Positions 1-8,215 are shown, numbered from the stretch's first letter. The stretch is DNA of 30,297 nt from Actinobacteria bacterium UBA4719 (GCA_002404345.1 DHJN01000223.1:17065-47361); one strand, 5' to 3'. The notes: generated by a model from the sequence alone, not told the origin. Program-made: numbers and translations.

Positions 1-1
1 G

Positions 2-643
2 CGATACTGCGCCGGCGCCACCGACGACGGCCTGAACGCCTACAACGTTCTGGATGTCGGCCTGGCGCCCGGAGTCGCGCCGCCCGACCGTAGCTTGGAA
101 CGCTCGTTCTACACGACCAGCTCGTGCGGACTGTGTGGCATGGCGAGCATCGATATGGTGCGCACCCGGTCGGCCTTTGACGTGCGAGATGACGCGCTGC
201 GAGTGGACGCGGGGGTCCTCACCACATTTCCTCAGATGCTGCGTGCGGGACAAACCGTGTTCGAGAAGACTGGCGGGCTGCACGCAGCAGCGCTGTTCGA
301 TGGCGTCACCGGAAAGATGCTCGTGCTCCGAGAGGATGTTGGGCGTCACAACGCGGTGGACAAGGTCGTCGGCTGGGCGCTGAGGCAGGACCGGTTGCCG
401 GTCCGGGGCACAGTCCTGATGGTGTCTGGTCGGGCCAGTTTCGAATTGACCCAGAAGGCCATGATGGCCGGCATTCCGGTACTGGCAGCCGTTTCGGCGC
501 CCTCCTCCCTGGCCGCAGAGATGGCCACAGAGGTGGGGATGACTCTGGTCGGCTTCCTGCGTGGAAGCTCGATGGTGATCTATGCCGGCCACGAGCGCGT
601 CGTCGGAACACAGGTAAGGGTGAGCGAAGGCAGTGCAGTGTGA
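2..643 (+). CDS. fdhD: FdhD, formate dehydrogenase accessory sulfurtransferase (5' partial)
   Basis: The reading frame is open from the window edge, so the N-terminus is missing. It ends at TGA 641-643. FdhD moves sulfur from a cysteine desulfurase to the bis-MGD molybdenum cofactor, which formate-dehydrogenase-type enzymes need for activity. The family's cysteine loop is visible as [11 protein letters not shown], a CxxC motif that carries the sulfur in the E. coli homologue. Further downstream are the conserved stretches [15 protein letters not shown] and [21 protein letters not shown]. The frame continues upstream of a TTG at 95, with [19 protein letters not shown] before it, so 95 is not the start. 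The gene lies directly before an FdhF/YdeP-type oxidoreductase, its likely client. The stop codon sits inside a perfect 17-bp tandem duplication. The family call is firm; only the N-terminal extent is unknown. Confidence 0.93.
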   Translation, partial: RYCAGATDDGLNAYNVLDVGLAPGVAPPDRSLERSFYTTSSCGLCGMASIDMVRTRSAFDVRDDALRVDAGVLTTFPQMLRAGQTVFEKTGGLHAAALFDGVTGKMLVLREDVGRHNAVDKVVGWALRQDRLPVRGTVLMVSGRASFELTQKAMMAGIPVLAAVSAPSSLAAEMATEVGMTLVGFLRGSSMVIYAGHERVVGTQVRVSEGSAV

Positions 644-661
644 GAGGCAGTGCAGTGTGAG
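628..661 (+). repeat. 17-bp perfect tandem duplication across the fdhD stop codon
   Basis: The unit AGGCAGTGCAGTGTGAG occurs at 628-644 and again at 645-661 with no mismatch, followed by a partial third copy (AGGTAG). The fdhD stop TGA lies in the first copy. The GAGAGG that serves as ribosome binding site for the next gene is formed at the end of the second copy. Confidence 0.9.
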
Positions 662-673
662 AGGTAGCCCAGC

Positions 674-2965
674 ATGACGACCAAGCCCCCGGTGGATGAC
701 GTCACCGACGACCACATCGAGGTTGGCAAGCCACGCACGTGGGCCGCTGGCGTGCCGGGTATCACCCACTCGATGGGGCCAGCCCTCACGCAGATGGGCG
801 TGCGCAGAAGCCTGAAGACGCTGACGGCGATGAACCAGAAGGACGGCTTCGACTGCATGAGCTGTGCCTGGCCGGATCCGGACCATCGCACGACGCTCTC
901 GTTCTGCGAGAACGGTGCCAAGGCGCTCACCTGGGAGGCCACACCGGTCAAGGTTCCGTCGAGCTTCTGGGCAGAGCACTCGATCGCAGACCTGCTCACG
1001 AAGTCGGGGTACTGGCTGGGCATGCAGGGTCGTCTCATCGAGCCGGTCCATAAGCCAGCGGGAAAGGACCACTACCAGCCGATCAGCTGGGATGACGCGT
1101 TCTTGATCATCGCCGAGAAGCTCAAGGGTCTGGATTCGCCGGACCAGGCGGCTTTCTACACCAGTGGCCGTACTGCCAACGAGACCGCCTTCATCTATCA
1201 GCTGTTCGTGCGCGCGTTCGGCACCAACAACCTGCCCGACTGCTCCAACATGTGCCATGAGTCGACCGGCTACGCCATGGGCCAGACGATCGGCATCGGC
1301 AAGAGCACCGTCAGCTACGGCGACTTCGCCAAGGCCGACCTGGTCATCATCATGGGTCAGAATCCGGGCAGCAACCATCCGCGCATGCTCACCGCGCTGG
1401 AAGAGGCCAAGGAGGCCGGTGCGGACATCGTCGCCATCAACCCACTGCCGGAGGCGGGCCTCATCCGCTACAAGAACCCGCAGCGTGTGAAGGGGATCCT
1501 GGGCAAGGGCACCGCACTGGCCGACCAGTACCTGCAAATCCGTCTCGGTGGTGACATGGCGCTCATGCAGGCCATCTCAAGGCGGGTACTCGATGCCGAA
1601 ACCGCCCACCCCGGGACGGTGCTCGATCATCAGTTTCTCAAGGAGCACTGTCATGGGCTGGAGGAGCTCACGGCCCATCTCGCGCGCCTTGACGAGCGAG
1701 CCGTGCTGGCGGCTACCGGCCTGCGCGCCGAGGAGATCGACGAGCTCGCCGCTCGATACCTGAAGGCGGACAAGGTCATCATCACCTGGGCGATGGGGCT
1801 CACGCAGCACAAGAAAGCTGTTCCGACGATCAAGGAGATCATCAACCTGCTCCTGCTGCGCGGCAACATCGGCAAGCCCGGCGCTGGCGCCTCTCCCATT
1901 CGCGGGCACAGCAACGTGCAAGGTGACCGCACCATGGGGATCTGGGAGAAGATGCCGCCCGCGTTCCTGGACGCCATCGAGAAGGAGTTCGGGTTCGCCC
2001 CGCCGCGCGAAGACGGTGTCGACAGCGTCGCTGCGATCCGCAGCATGCGGGACCGGCACCTCAAAGTCTGGATTGCCCTTGGCGGCAATCTGGCGGCGGC
2101 GATTTCCGACACTGCAATCGCCGAGGCCGCACTGAGAAGCACCGAGATGACCGTTCAGATCTCCACCAAGCTTAATCGGTCGCATGTCATCGTCGGCGAC
2201 GAAGCACTGATCCTGCCTACGATGGGCCGAAGCGAGATCGATATGCAGGCCTCCGGACCGCAGTTTGTGTCGGTCGAGGACTCGGTGTGTGCCGTCCACT
2301 CATCCAGGGGCCGGATCGATCCGGTCTCGCCGAGTCTCCTCTCCGAGGTGTCCATCGTCACCCGACTCGCGCGTGCGGTCCTCGGTGACAGGGTGGCGGT
2401 CGACTGGGCCGGTTTCGAGGGCAACTACGACCTCATCCGCGAGCACATCTCGCACGTCGTCAAGGGCTGTGCGAACTACAACCAGCTGATCCGCCAGGAA
2501 GGTGGTTTCATCCTCCCGCACGGGCCGCGTGACTCCCGCACGTTCCCGACGCCGAGCGGCAAGGCCATGCTCACGGTGAACCAGCTGGAGCACATTGACT
2601 GCCCGCCCGGACGTCTGCTCCTGCAGAGCATGCGGTCGCACGACCAGTTCAACACGACGATCTACAGCCTCAACGACCGTTATCGCGGTGTGAAGAAGGG
2701 CCGTCGCGTCGTGTTCGTCAACCCCGATGATCTCGCCGAGCTGGACATTGCCGATGGCGACTTCGTCGACATCTACAATGAATGGCACGATGACACAGAT
2801 CGCTCTGTGAAGAACTTCCGTGTGATCGCCTACCCGACCGCGCGAGGTTGCGCGGCGGCGTACTTCCCGGAGGCGAACCCTCTCGTCCCGCTGGAAAGTG
2901 TGGCGGAAGGAAGCAACACCCCGGCCTCGAAGTCGGTTGTGGTGCGGCTGGAGCCGTCCCAGTAG
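674..2965 (+). CDS. FdhF/YdeP family molybdopterin oxidoreductase
   Basis: The 763-residue product matches the length of YdeP-type relatives of formate dehydrogenase alpha subunits, which carry bis-MGD molybdenum. An iron-sulfur-type cysteine cluster is visible near the N-terminus (C61, C64, C78; GFDCMSCAWPDPDH). A Cys-His pair at 194-195 (NMCHESTG) stands where formate dehydrogenases have the Mo-ligating Sec/Cys-His pair, so this is a cysteine-type enzyme without selenocysteine. MGD-binding stretches include IMGQNPGSNHPRM and RGHSNVQGDRTMG. The C-terminus has the dinucleotide-binding domain with NDRYRGV. The start ATG 674 follows GAGAGG (659-664). It is 30 bp after fdhD, so the two are probably cotranscribed. 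No beta or gamma subunit gene lies nearby. The electron acceptor, and whether formate is the substrate, cannot be read from the sequence. Confidence 0.88.
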   Translation: MTTKPPVDDVTDDHIEVGKPRTWAAGVPGITHSMGPALTQMGVRRSLKTLTAMNQKDGFDCMSCAWPDPDHRTTLSFCENGAKALTWEATPVKVPSSFWAEHSIADLLTKSGYWLGMQGRLIEPVHKPAGKDHYQPISWDDAFLIIAEKLKGLDSPDQAAFYTSGRTANETAFIYQLFVRAFGTNNLPDCSNMCHESTGYAMGQTIGIGKSTVSYGDFAKADLVIIMGQNPGSNHPRMLTALEEAKEAGADIVAINPLPEAGLIRYKNPQRVKGILGKGTALADQYLQIRLGGDMALMQAISRRVLDAETAHPGTVLDHQFLKEHCHGLEELTAHLARLDERAVLAATGLRAEEIDELAARYLKADKVIITWAMGLTQHKKAVPTIKEIINLLLLRGNIGKPGAGASPIRGHSNVQGDRTMGIWEKMPPAFLDAIEKEFGFAPPREDGVDSVAAIRSMRDRHLKVWIALGGNLAAAISDTAIAEAALRSTEMTVQISTKLNRSHVIVGDEALILPTMGRSEIDMQASGPQFVSVEDSVCAVHSSRGRIDPVSPSLLSEVSIVTRLARAVLGDRVAVDWAGFEGNYDLIREHISHVVKGCANYNQLIRQEGGFILPHGPRDSRTFPTPSGKAMLTVNQLEHIDCPPGRLLLQSMRSHDQFNTTIYSLNDRYRGVKKGRRVVFVNPDDLAELDIADGDFVDIYNEWHDDTDRSVKNFRVIAYPTARGCAAAYFPEANPLVPLESVAEGSNTPASKSVVVRLEPSQ

Positions 2966-2971
2966 CTAGGG

Positions 2972-3007
2972 ACAAGAGCCCGAGGCGCTGCGCATACGCT
3001 GGGCTTG
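2972..3007 (+). terminator. Possible terminator hairpin after the oxidoreductase gene
   Basis: AGCCC-GAG-GCG and CGC-T-GGGCT can pair, flanked by CAA/TTG, in the gap between the molybdopterin enzyme gene and rocD. The stem is interrupted and there is no T-run, so this is a weak call. Confidence 0.3.
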
Positions 3008-3082
3008 CACAGTCACGCTCATGCCAACGTACATCCTGTCGATGAGCCGCCATACCGAGTTATTTCCTGAAGGGACCTGTCA

Positions 3083-4330
3083 GTGACTACAACTGATCTT
3101 CGCCCAGTCGATCCGGGCAACCTTTCCTCGACCACCGAGCACATCGAGCTGGCCGAGTCGGTCATGGCGCACAACTATCACCCGCTGCCCGTGGTGATCG
3201 CCGAAGCCCATGGTGCGTGGGTGACCGACGTGGAGGGGCGACGCTACCTGGACGCACTGGCCGGCTACTCCGCGCTGAACTTCGGCCACGGCCACCCGGA
3301 CCTGGTGGCCGCCGCTGCGGATCAGCTCGTGCGGGCGACGTTGACCAGCCGGGCGTTTCACAACGACCGGCTCGGACCGTTCTGCCGTGACCTGGCCGCG
3401 CTGGCCGGCATGGATCTGGTGCTGCCGATGAACACCGGCGCCGAGGCCGTCGAGACGGCGATCAAGGTCGCCCGCAAGTGGGGGTACGAGGTCAAGGGGG
3501 TCCCTGATGACCAGGCCAACATCATCGTGGCCGCGGACAACTTCCACGGCCGCACCACCACGATCGTCAGCTTCTCCACCGACGAGGTGGCGCGGGCAGG
3601 CTTCGGGCCGTTCACCCCCGGGTTCACCGTGGTGCCGTATGGCGATGCCGCGGCACTGAGAGCAGCCGTGACCCCCCACACGGTCGCGGTGCTGATCGAG
3701 CCGGTGCAGGGGGAGGCCGGTGTGATCGTCCCGCCGGCGGACTACCTGCCGGCGGTGCGCGAGCTGTGCACGGAGCAGAACGTGCTCTTCATTGCTGATG
3801 AGATTCAGTCAGGGCTCGGCCGCACCGGGACGACCTTCGCGTGCGAGCTCGAGGGCGTGGTGCCGGACATGTACATCCTGGGCAAGGCCCTGGGCGGTGG
3901 CATCGTGCCGGTCTCCGCGGTGGTCTCGTCGCGAGAGATCCTGGGAGTGATCCAGCCGGGCAACCACGGCTCAACCTTCGGCGGCAACCCGCTTGCGGCA
4001 GCCGTGGGTCACGCGGTCGTCAGGCTGCTGGCCACGGGGGAGTACCAAGAACGCGCCAAGGTGCTCGGTGAGCAGCTGCGGCTGCGTCTCGAGGCCCTCG
4101 TCGGTCACGGCGTCATCGCCGTGCGGACGCGAGGCCTGTGGGCCGGGGTCGACATCGACCCGGCGCTGATGACCGGCCGCGAGATGTGCGAACGCCTCGC
4201 GGTCAGAGGGGTCCTGGCCAAGGACACCCACGGATCGACCGTGCGCCTCGCGCCGCCGATCGTGATCGAAGCAGCAGACCTGGACTGGATGGTTGACCAG
4301 TTCGCCGCCGTTCTGGCCGACGTGACCTGA
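3083..4330 (+). CDS. rocD: Ornithine aminotransferase
   Basis: A PLP-dependent class III aminotransferase of 415 residues. It would convert ornithine and 2-oxoglutarate to glutamate semialdehyde and glutamate in arginine/ornithine breakdown. Visible features are an N-terminal YLDALAGYSALNFGHGHP block, MNTGAEAVETAIKVARKWGY (typical of ornithine rather than acetylornithine enzymes), the aspartate of FIADEIQSGLGRTG that contacts the PLP ring nitrogen, and the Schiff-base lysine K268 in ILGKALGGG. The start is GTG 3083 behind GAAGGGA with normal spacing. It stands alone, with a 117-bp gap upstream and the cobalamin riboswitch region downstream; no amidinohydrolase or arginase gene is adjacent. 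Acetylornithine aminotransferase is the alternative but fits less well. Confidence 0.9.
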   Translation: MTTTDLRPVDPGNLSSTTEHIELAESVMAHNYHPLPVVIAEAHGAWVTDVEGRRYLDALAGYSALNFGHGHPDLVAAAADQLVRATLTSRAFHNDRLGPFCRDLAALAGMDLVLPMNTGAEAVETAIKVARKWGYEVKGVPDDQANIIVAADNFHGRTTTIVSFSTDEVARAGFGPFTPGFTVVPYGDAAALRAAVTPHTVAVLIEPVQGEAGVIVPPADYLPAVRELCTEQNVLFIADEIQSGLGRTGTTFACELEGVVPDMYILGKALGGGIVPVSAVVSSREILGVIQPGNHGSTFGGNPLAAAVGHAVVRLLATGEYQERAKVLGEQLRLRLEALVGHGVIAVRTRGLWAGVDIDPALMTGREMCERLAVRGVLAKDTHGSTVRLAPPIVIEAADLDWMVDQFAAVLADVT

Positions 4331-4343
4331 GCCAGCCCGGCCA

Positions 4344-4365
4344 GATCTGCCGCAGCGCTCAGATC
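4344..4365 (+). terminator. Weak hairpin after rocD
   Basis: GATCTG (4344-4349) pairs with CAGATC (4360-4365) around a 10-base loop, 14 bases after the rocD stop. There is no T-run. It may be a weak terminator or simply a chance inverted repeat. Confidence 0.25.
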
Positions 4366-4384
4366 GAGGGCTTGCCGCTCGGCG

Positions 4385-4417
4385 GGCTGACTGTTCTTGC
4401 TTGGCTGACTCTTGCTT
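4385..4417 (+). repeat. Imperfect 15-18 bp tandem repeat upstream of the riboswitch
   Basis: GGCTGACTGTTCTTGCTT (4385-4402) is followed by GGCTGACTCTTGCTT (4403-4417), the same unit lacking three bases. The repeat fills the spot where the riboswitch promoter would be expected; I see no convincing -35/-10 pair. Confidence 0.7.
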
Positions 4418-4423
4418 GACTAT

Positions 4424-4577
4424 TCCCGGTTCAGCGTGGGAGCGTTCGATCACCTGACACCCGCGGTCTGGGTAAGCCGGTCGGACACCGGCGCTGACCC
4501 GCAACCGTAGGCCGCCTTCGGTCATCGTGCCCTCACGGGTGCCGACCGGAGCCACGCGGCGAGCCGGAGCACCGGAT
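4424..4577 (+). promoter_or_regulatory. Cobalamin (B12) riboswitch aptamer
   Basis: The conserved core is clear. GGTAAGCCGGT and ACACCGGCGCTGAC are followed by the hallmark CCCGCAACCGTAG (about 4498-4510), then GAGCCACGCGGCGAG and a B12-box-like CGAGCCGGAGCACCGG ending near 4575. The closing helix P1 can form between CCGGT at 4426-4430 and ACCGG at 4571-4575, giving an aptamer of about 150 nt. Such aptamers bind adenosylcobalamin or related cobalamins and normally lower expression when the vitamin is plentiful. The next gene starts about 110 bases downstream on the same strand and heads an ECF transporter operon, which is the expected kind of target. The B12 box departs from the usual consensus, but the rest is unambiguous. 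Confidence 0.9.
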
Positions 4578-4622
4578 CGTGGGTCCAAGGCTCCATCAAA
4601 CGTCCGCCGTGGTTTGCGGTCC

Positions 4623-4679
4623 GGAGTCGGTCGTTGTGGCGCACCCAGCCCGACCTCCCGCCCCGCCGCGAGAGAGGTC
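4623..4679 (+). promoter_or_regulatory. Candidate translational expression platform of the riboswitch
   Basis: GACCTC at 4652-4657 is complementary to GAGGTC at 4674-4679, which overlaps the ribosome binding site (GAGAGG 4672-4677) of the first gene. An upstream GGAGTCGG (4623-4630) can instead pair with CCGACCTCC (4650-4658), with one bulged base, and so free the binding site. The two pairings exclude each other, as expected for a riboswitch that controls translation. This is read by eye and no folding energies were computed. Confidence 0.5.
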
Positions 4680-4685
4680 CGACCC

Positions 4686-5432
4686 GTGAAGCCCGCCCGC
4701 AGCACCCCCCATACCCGTATCCTGCGCGCTGCCATCATCCTGATCCTGGTCACCCTGGCTGGCGGTGTCGTCGCCGCGCCGGCGCAGGCCGCGGCCTTCC
4801 GGTTCTGGGGATACTTCCAGCTCACGAATGGCGCATGGGCCTTCGCGCAGACGGGGCCGGCGCAAGCGGTCCCGAAGGACGGCTCGGTTGATGGCTGGCG
4901 TTTTGCCGTCGCCGACGAGAGCTCCACCCGCACCCCCCGCGCGACCCTGACCTTCAAGGCACTATGCGCCGGCACCGCGGTGACAGCGGACACCAAACGA
5001 GTTGGCCTGGTCATCGACTACGGCCGCGCTGCGGACGCTGTCGACAGTGACAGTGCTACGGCCGCTCAGGTGCCCGCACCGCGGGCGACCTGCGTCGCGG
5101 TGCCCAAGAAGGCCAGCGGCTCAGATGTCCTGGCGGCCGCGGGCGCCAAGATACGTCAGGACAACAAGGGGTTGACCTGCACCATTGACGGCTGGCCGAC
5201 GACGGGCTGCGGCGAGAGCGTCGCTCACGTGTCAGCCGCGGCGGCCAGCCCGGACACCAAGATCACCATCGCCGCCACCGCAAGCGACGCGGCCAGCCAC
5301 GGCGCGCAGTCCACGAAGAACGGCTCGACAAGCTCGCGCGGGGTAGTCCTGGGGGGGTTGGCAGCCGTCGTACTGGTCGCTGCCCTCGGGTTCGGGGCGT
5401 GGCGCCGTAGCCGCGACATCACGGACGACTGA
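4686..5432 (+). CDS. Secreted, membrane-tethered protein, SCO2322-like, heading the ECF operon
   Basis: The 248-residue product has an N-terminal signal peptide: basic MKPARSTPHTR, a hydrophobic stretch with IILILVTLAGGVVAA, and likely cleavage after APAQA. A soluble domain begins with FRFWGYFQLTNGAWAFAQTGP and includes DGSVDGWRFAV. It has three later cysteines in the domain (near ATCVAV, LTCTID and TTGCGES) and one earlier (ALCAGT). A Ser/Thr/Ala-rich stalk, one C-terminal membrane helix (GVVLGGLAAVVLVAALGFG) and a basic tail (WRRSRD) follow. The domain resembles the actinobacterial family I recall as SCO2322; its biochemical role is not established to my knowledge. GTG 4686 was chosen because GAGAGG lies 8 bases upstream; the frame's earlier start at 4527 lies inside the riboswitch. 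The gene is the first behind the riboswitch and 18 bp before ecfT, which suggests a surface partner of the importer. That role is inference. Confidence 0.82.
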   Translation: MKPARSTPHTRILRAAIILILVTLAGGVVAAPAQAAAFRFWGYFQLTNGAWAFAQTGPAQAVPKDGSVDGWRFAVADESSTRTPRATLTFKALCAGTAVTADTKRVGLVIDYGRAADAVDSDSATAAQVPAPRATCVAVPKKASGSDVLAAAGAKIRQDNKGLTCTIDGWPTTGCGESVAHVSAAAASPDTKITIAATASDAASHGAQSTKNGSTSSRGVVLGGLAAVVLVAALGFGAWRRSRDITDD

Positions 5433-5450
5433 GCGAGCCGGGAAACCGCC

Positions 5451-6602
5451 GTGACCCGCGCCCACCACGACCCCCGGTTGCCTCGCCTGCTGCACCCGGC
5501 AGCGTGGTGGGCTTGGGCGATCGGGTTGGCGATGGCTGCCAGCCGAACCACCAACCCGTTGCTGCTCGCCCTGGTCGTGGCGGTTGTCGGTTATGTCGTG
5601 GCCGCCCGCCGCGAGCTGGGCGCGGCTTCGCCGTTCGGCGCGTTCCTGCGTCTCGGCCTGTTCGTGATCGCGATGCGGGTGCTCTTCCAGGCGCTGCTCG
5701 GCGGCGGAGTGCCCGGGCGGACCGTTCTCCTCACCCTGCCGGAGGTGCCGCTGCCACCCGGTTCGGGCGGCCTGCGCCTGGGCGGTTCGGTGACCCTCGA
5801 GGGGGTGCTTGCGGCGGCCTACGACGGGGCCCGACTGGCCGCCGTACTCGCCTGCATCGGTGCCGCGAACGCTCTGGCCAGCCCGCGGCGGTTGCTGCGT
5901 TACGTGCCTGCCACGCTCTACGAGGTCGGCACGGCACTGGTTGTCGCCCTCACGTACGCCCCACAGCTGGTGGAAGACGCCCGACGCGTGCGCGCGGCCC
6001 GACGGCTCCGTGGACACGCCGGGCGTGGCCCACGCGAGCTGGCCCGCCTCGCAGCCCCCGTCCTCGACAGTGCGCTAGAGCGCGCGCTGGACCTCGCGGC
6101 GTCGATGGAGTCACGCGGCTACGGGCGCTCGGTGCACCGGGACGCCCGCTCACGCCGGCAAGCCACGACGCTGACCCTCGTCGGCCTTGGCGGCGTCGTG
6201 GCCGGGGTCTATGGCCTGCTGGACGGCGGCTCTGCACCCCTGCTCGGGCTGCCGCTGCTCCTTGTGGGCTCGGCGGCTGCGAGCGCGTCTCTCGCGGTCG
6301 GTGCCCGCCGCGAACCGCGCTCGCGCTACCGGCCCGACCCCTGGGCGGCTCCGGAATGGGTTGTCCTGGCCAGCGGCGCGGTCGCCGGTGGCCTCGTCCT
6401 GGTGGCCGCGCAGCGCGGAGTACAGGACATCGTCGTCCAGACCTCACCGGCGGTGTGGCCGACCGTGCCCTGGTTACCCGTGGTGGGCCTGCTGCTCGGG
6501 CTGGTCCCGGCCTGGCTCTCCCCGCTACCTCCGCTGCGGGCCGTCGAGCGGGTGGGCGACAGCCGGGTCATCCACACCAAGGGCATCCGGAGCGCGTCAT
6601 GA
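5451..6602 (+). CDS. ecfT: ECF transporter transmembrane component EcfT (CbiQ family)
   Basis: EcfT is the integral membrane scaffold that couples ATP hydrolysis by the EcfA pair to the substrate-binding S component. The 383-residue protein has several hydrophobic segments and the two arginine-containing coupling motifs expected of the family: ARRLRG around residue 180 and MESRGYGR about 35 residues later. It continues with more hydrophobic segments after residue 240, including a C-terminal pair, making it longer than minimal EcfT proteins (about 265 residues). The start is GTG 5451; the spacing from the preceding gene is 18 bp and the sequence GAGCGAGCCGGGAAA lies upstream. Its TGA overlaps the ATG of the ATPase gene (ATGA at 6599-6602). 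The cognate substrate is probably a cobalamin-type compound because of the upstream riboswitch. Confidence 0.87.
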   Translation: MTRAHHDPRLPRLLHPAAWWAWAIGLAMAASRTTNPLLLALVVAVVGYVVAARRELGAASPFGAFLRLGLFVIAMRVLFQALLGGGVPGRTVLLTLPEVPLPPGSGGLRLGGSVTLEGVLAAAYDGARLAAVLACIGAANALASPRRLLRYVPATLYEVGTALVVALTYAPQLVEDARRVRAARRLRGHAGRGPRELARLAAPVLDSALERALDLAASMESRGYGRSVHRDARSRRQATTLTLVGLGGVVAGVYGLLDGGSAPLLGLPLLLVGSAAASASLAVGARREPRSRYRPDPWAAPEWVVLASGAVAGGLVLVAAQRGVQDIVVQTSPAVWPTVPWLPVVGLLLGLVPAWLSPLPPLRAVERVGDSRVIHTKGIRSAS

Positions 6603-8215
6603 TCAGGTTCGAGGACGTCGGTGTCCGCTTCGACGACGGCGGCGAGCCCGTGCTGAGCGCTGTCGACCTGCAGGTCGACGAGGGTGAGCTGGCCCTGGTC
6701 GTGGGGGCCACCGGCAGCGGCAAGACCACGTTGCTGCGCTGCGTCAACGGGCTGGTCCCGCATTTCAGCGGCGGCACCCTGAGCGGCCGGGTCACCGTCG
6801 ACGGTCGGGACACCCGCACCCACCGCCCGCGCGATCTCGCGGACGTCGTCGGCGTCGTCGGTCAGGACCCGGCCGCCGCCTTCGTCACCGACACGGTGGA
6901 GGAGGAGCTCGCGTACGGCATGGAGTCGCTCGGTGTCCACGGTGATGTGATGCGCCGCCGGGTCGAGGAGACCCTCGACCTGCTCGGCCTCGCTGACGTC
7001 CGCCAGCGAACCCTGCGCACCCTCTCGGGGGGCCAGCAGCAGCGCGTGGCAATCGGCGGGGTGCTGGCCGCGCACCCGCGGGTCCTCGTGCTCGACGAGC
7101 CGACCTCGGCGCTGGACCCGGTCGCCGCCGAGGAGGTGCTCGCCGCCCTCACCCGGCTCGTCCATGACCTGGGGCTCACCGTCCTGCTCGCCGAGCACCG
7201 CCTCGAACGAGTCGTGCAGTATGCCGACCGCGTGGTCGTCGTTGAGAACGGGCGGGTCAGCTCGGACCTGCCCGCGGCCGCCATGGCCACGTCGCCGGTG
7301 TCGCCACCGATCGTCGACCTGGGTCGCCTGGCCGGCTGGTCCCCGCTGCCGCTGTCGGTGCGCGACGCCCGCCGGGTCGTTGGTCCGATGCGCACACAGC
7401 TCGCTGGCCGGGCCCCCAATCGGATCGTCAGATCAGTCACCATGACCGGGCAGGGTGAGGCCCTGCTCAGTGCTCGGGCACTGGTGGTCAACCGCGGGCG
7501 CCGGCCGGTGCTGCGCGGCATAGATCTCGAGGTGCGGGCGGGCGAGGTCGTGGCGCTCATGGGTCGCAACGGGTCCGGCAAGTCCACCCTCCTGGCCGCG
7601 GCCTGCGGCCTGTTGCCCGCGCGCGTGGGCAGCGTGCGCACCGGTGGCCTCGACCCCGCGTCTCTACCGCCCCGAGAGCTCTTGCGGCGCGTGGGGCTGG
7701 TCCCTCAAGATCCGGGCCTGCTGCTCTATGGCGAGACGGTCAGCGCCGAGTGCCGGGCCGCGGATACAGACATGCGCGTGGCACCTGGAACGACGCGCAC
7801 CCTGCTCGTGTACCTCGCGCCTGACGTCGAGGACCGCACCCACCCACGCGACCTCTCAGAGGGCCAACGGCTGGCCCTCGCCCTGGCCATCGTGCTGGCC
7901 GGGGAGCCACCGCTCGTGCTGCTTGACGAGCCCACTCGCGGGCTGGACTACGGCGCCAAGACCCGGCTCGTAGCCTCGCTGCGCTCGCTGGCGGCCGAGC
8001 GGCACGGTGTGCTGGTGGCTACCCACGACGTCGAGCTGGTGGCCGAGCTGGCCGATCGGGTCGTGGTCATTGCGGACGGCGAGCTCGTGACCGACGGTCC
8101 CGCCGACGCGGTGCTCGCCGGGTCACCCGCGTTCGCGCCGCAGGTGGCCAAGGTGATGCACCCGCAGCCCTGGCTCACTGTCGCGGACGTCGCCGCCGCC
8201 CTGGCGGCATCATGA
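6599..8215 (+). CDS. ecfA: ECF transporter fused double ATPase (EcfAA')
   Basis: The 538-residue protein contains two ABC ATPase domains in one chain, whereas many ECF systems use two separate subunits. Domain 1 has Walker A GATGSGKTT (about residue 36), Q-loop VGQDPAAAF, signature LSGGQQQR (about 142), Walker B VLVLDEPTSALDP and switch histidine LLAEHRLERV. Domain 2 starts near residue 287, with Walker A GRNGSGKST (about 322), Q-loop VPQDPG, a degenerate signature LSEGQRLALAL (about 418), Walker B LVLLDEPTRGLDYG and switch histidine VATHDVEL. The start ATG 6599 overlaps the ecfT stop, and the product begins MIRFEDVGVRFDDGG. The open frame extends upstream to 5504 but that part overlaps ecfT and has no domain. 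Its TGA overlaps the next ATG at 8212. Confidence 0.92.
   Translation: MIRFEDVGVRFDDGGEPVLSAVDLQVDEGELALVVGATGSGKTTLLRCVNGLVPHFSGGTLSGRVTVDGRDTRTHRPRDLADVVGVVGQDPAAAFVTDTVEEELAYGMESLGVHGDVMRRRVEETLDLLGLADVRQRTLRTLSGGQQQRVAIGGVLAAHPRVLVLDEPTSALDPVAAEEVLAALTRLVHDLGLTVLLAEHRLERVVQYADRVVVVENGRVSSDLPAAAMATSPVSPPIVDLGRLAGWSPLPLSVRDARRVVGPMRTQLAGRAPNRIVRSVTMTGQGEALLSARALVVNRGRRPVLRGIDLEVRAGEVVALMGRNGSGKSTLLAAACGLLPARVGSVRTGGLDPASLPPRELLRRVGLVPQDPGLLLYGETVSAECRAADTDMRVAPGTTRTLLVYLAPDVEDRTHPRDLSEGQRLALALAIVLAGEPPLVLLDEPTRGLDYGAKTRLVASLRSLAAERHGVLVATHDVELVAELADRVVVIADGELVTDGPADAVLAGSPAFAPQVAKVMHPQPWLTVADVAAALAAS

Noticed and set aside
1253..1258. Selenocysteine at the molybdenum ligand of the FdhF-like enzyme
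   Set aside because: The codon at residue 194 is TGC (cysteine); no in-frame TGA is read through in this gene.
4527..4685. N-terminal extension of the secreted protein gene starting at 4527
   Set aside because: It lies within the riboswitch aptamer and expression platform; the ribosome binding site and a clean signal peptide start point to GTG 4686.
5504..6598. Long open frame upstream of the fused ATPase
   Set aside because: It overlaps ecfT in another frame, has a low-complexity Arg/Pro-rich translation and no domain; the ATPase begins at ATG 6599.
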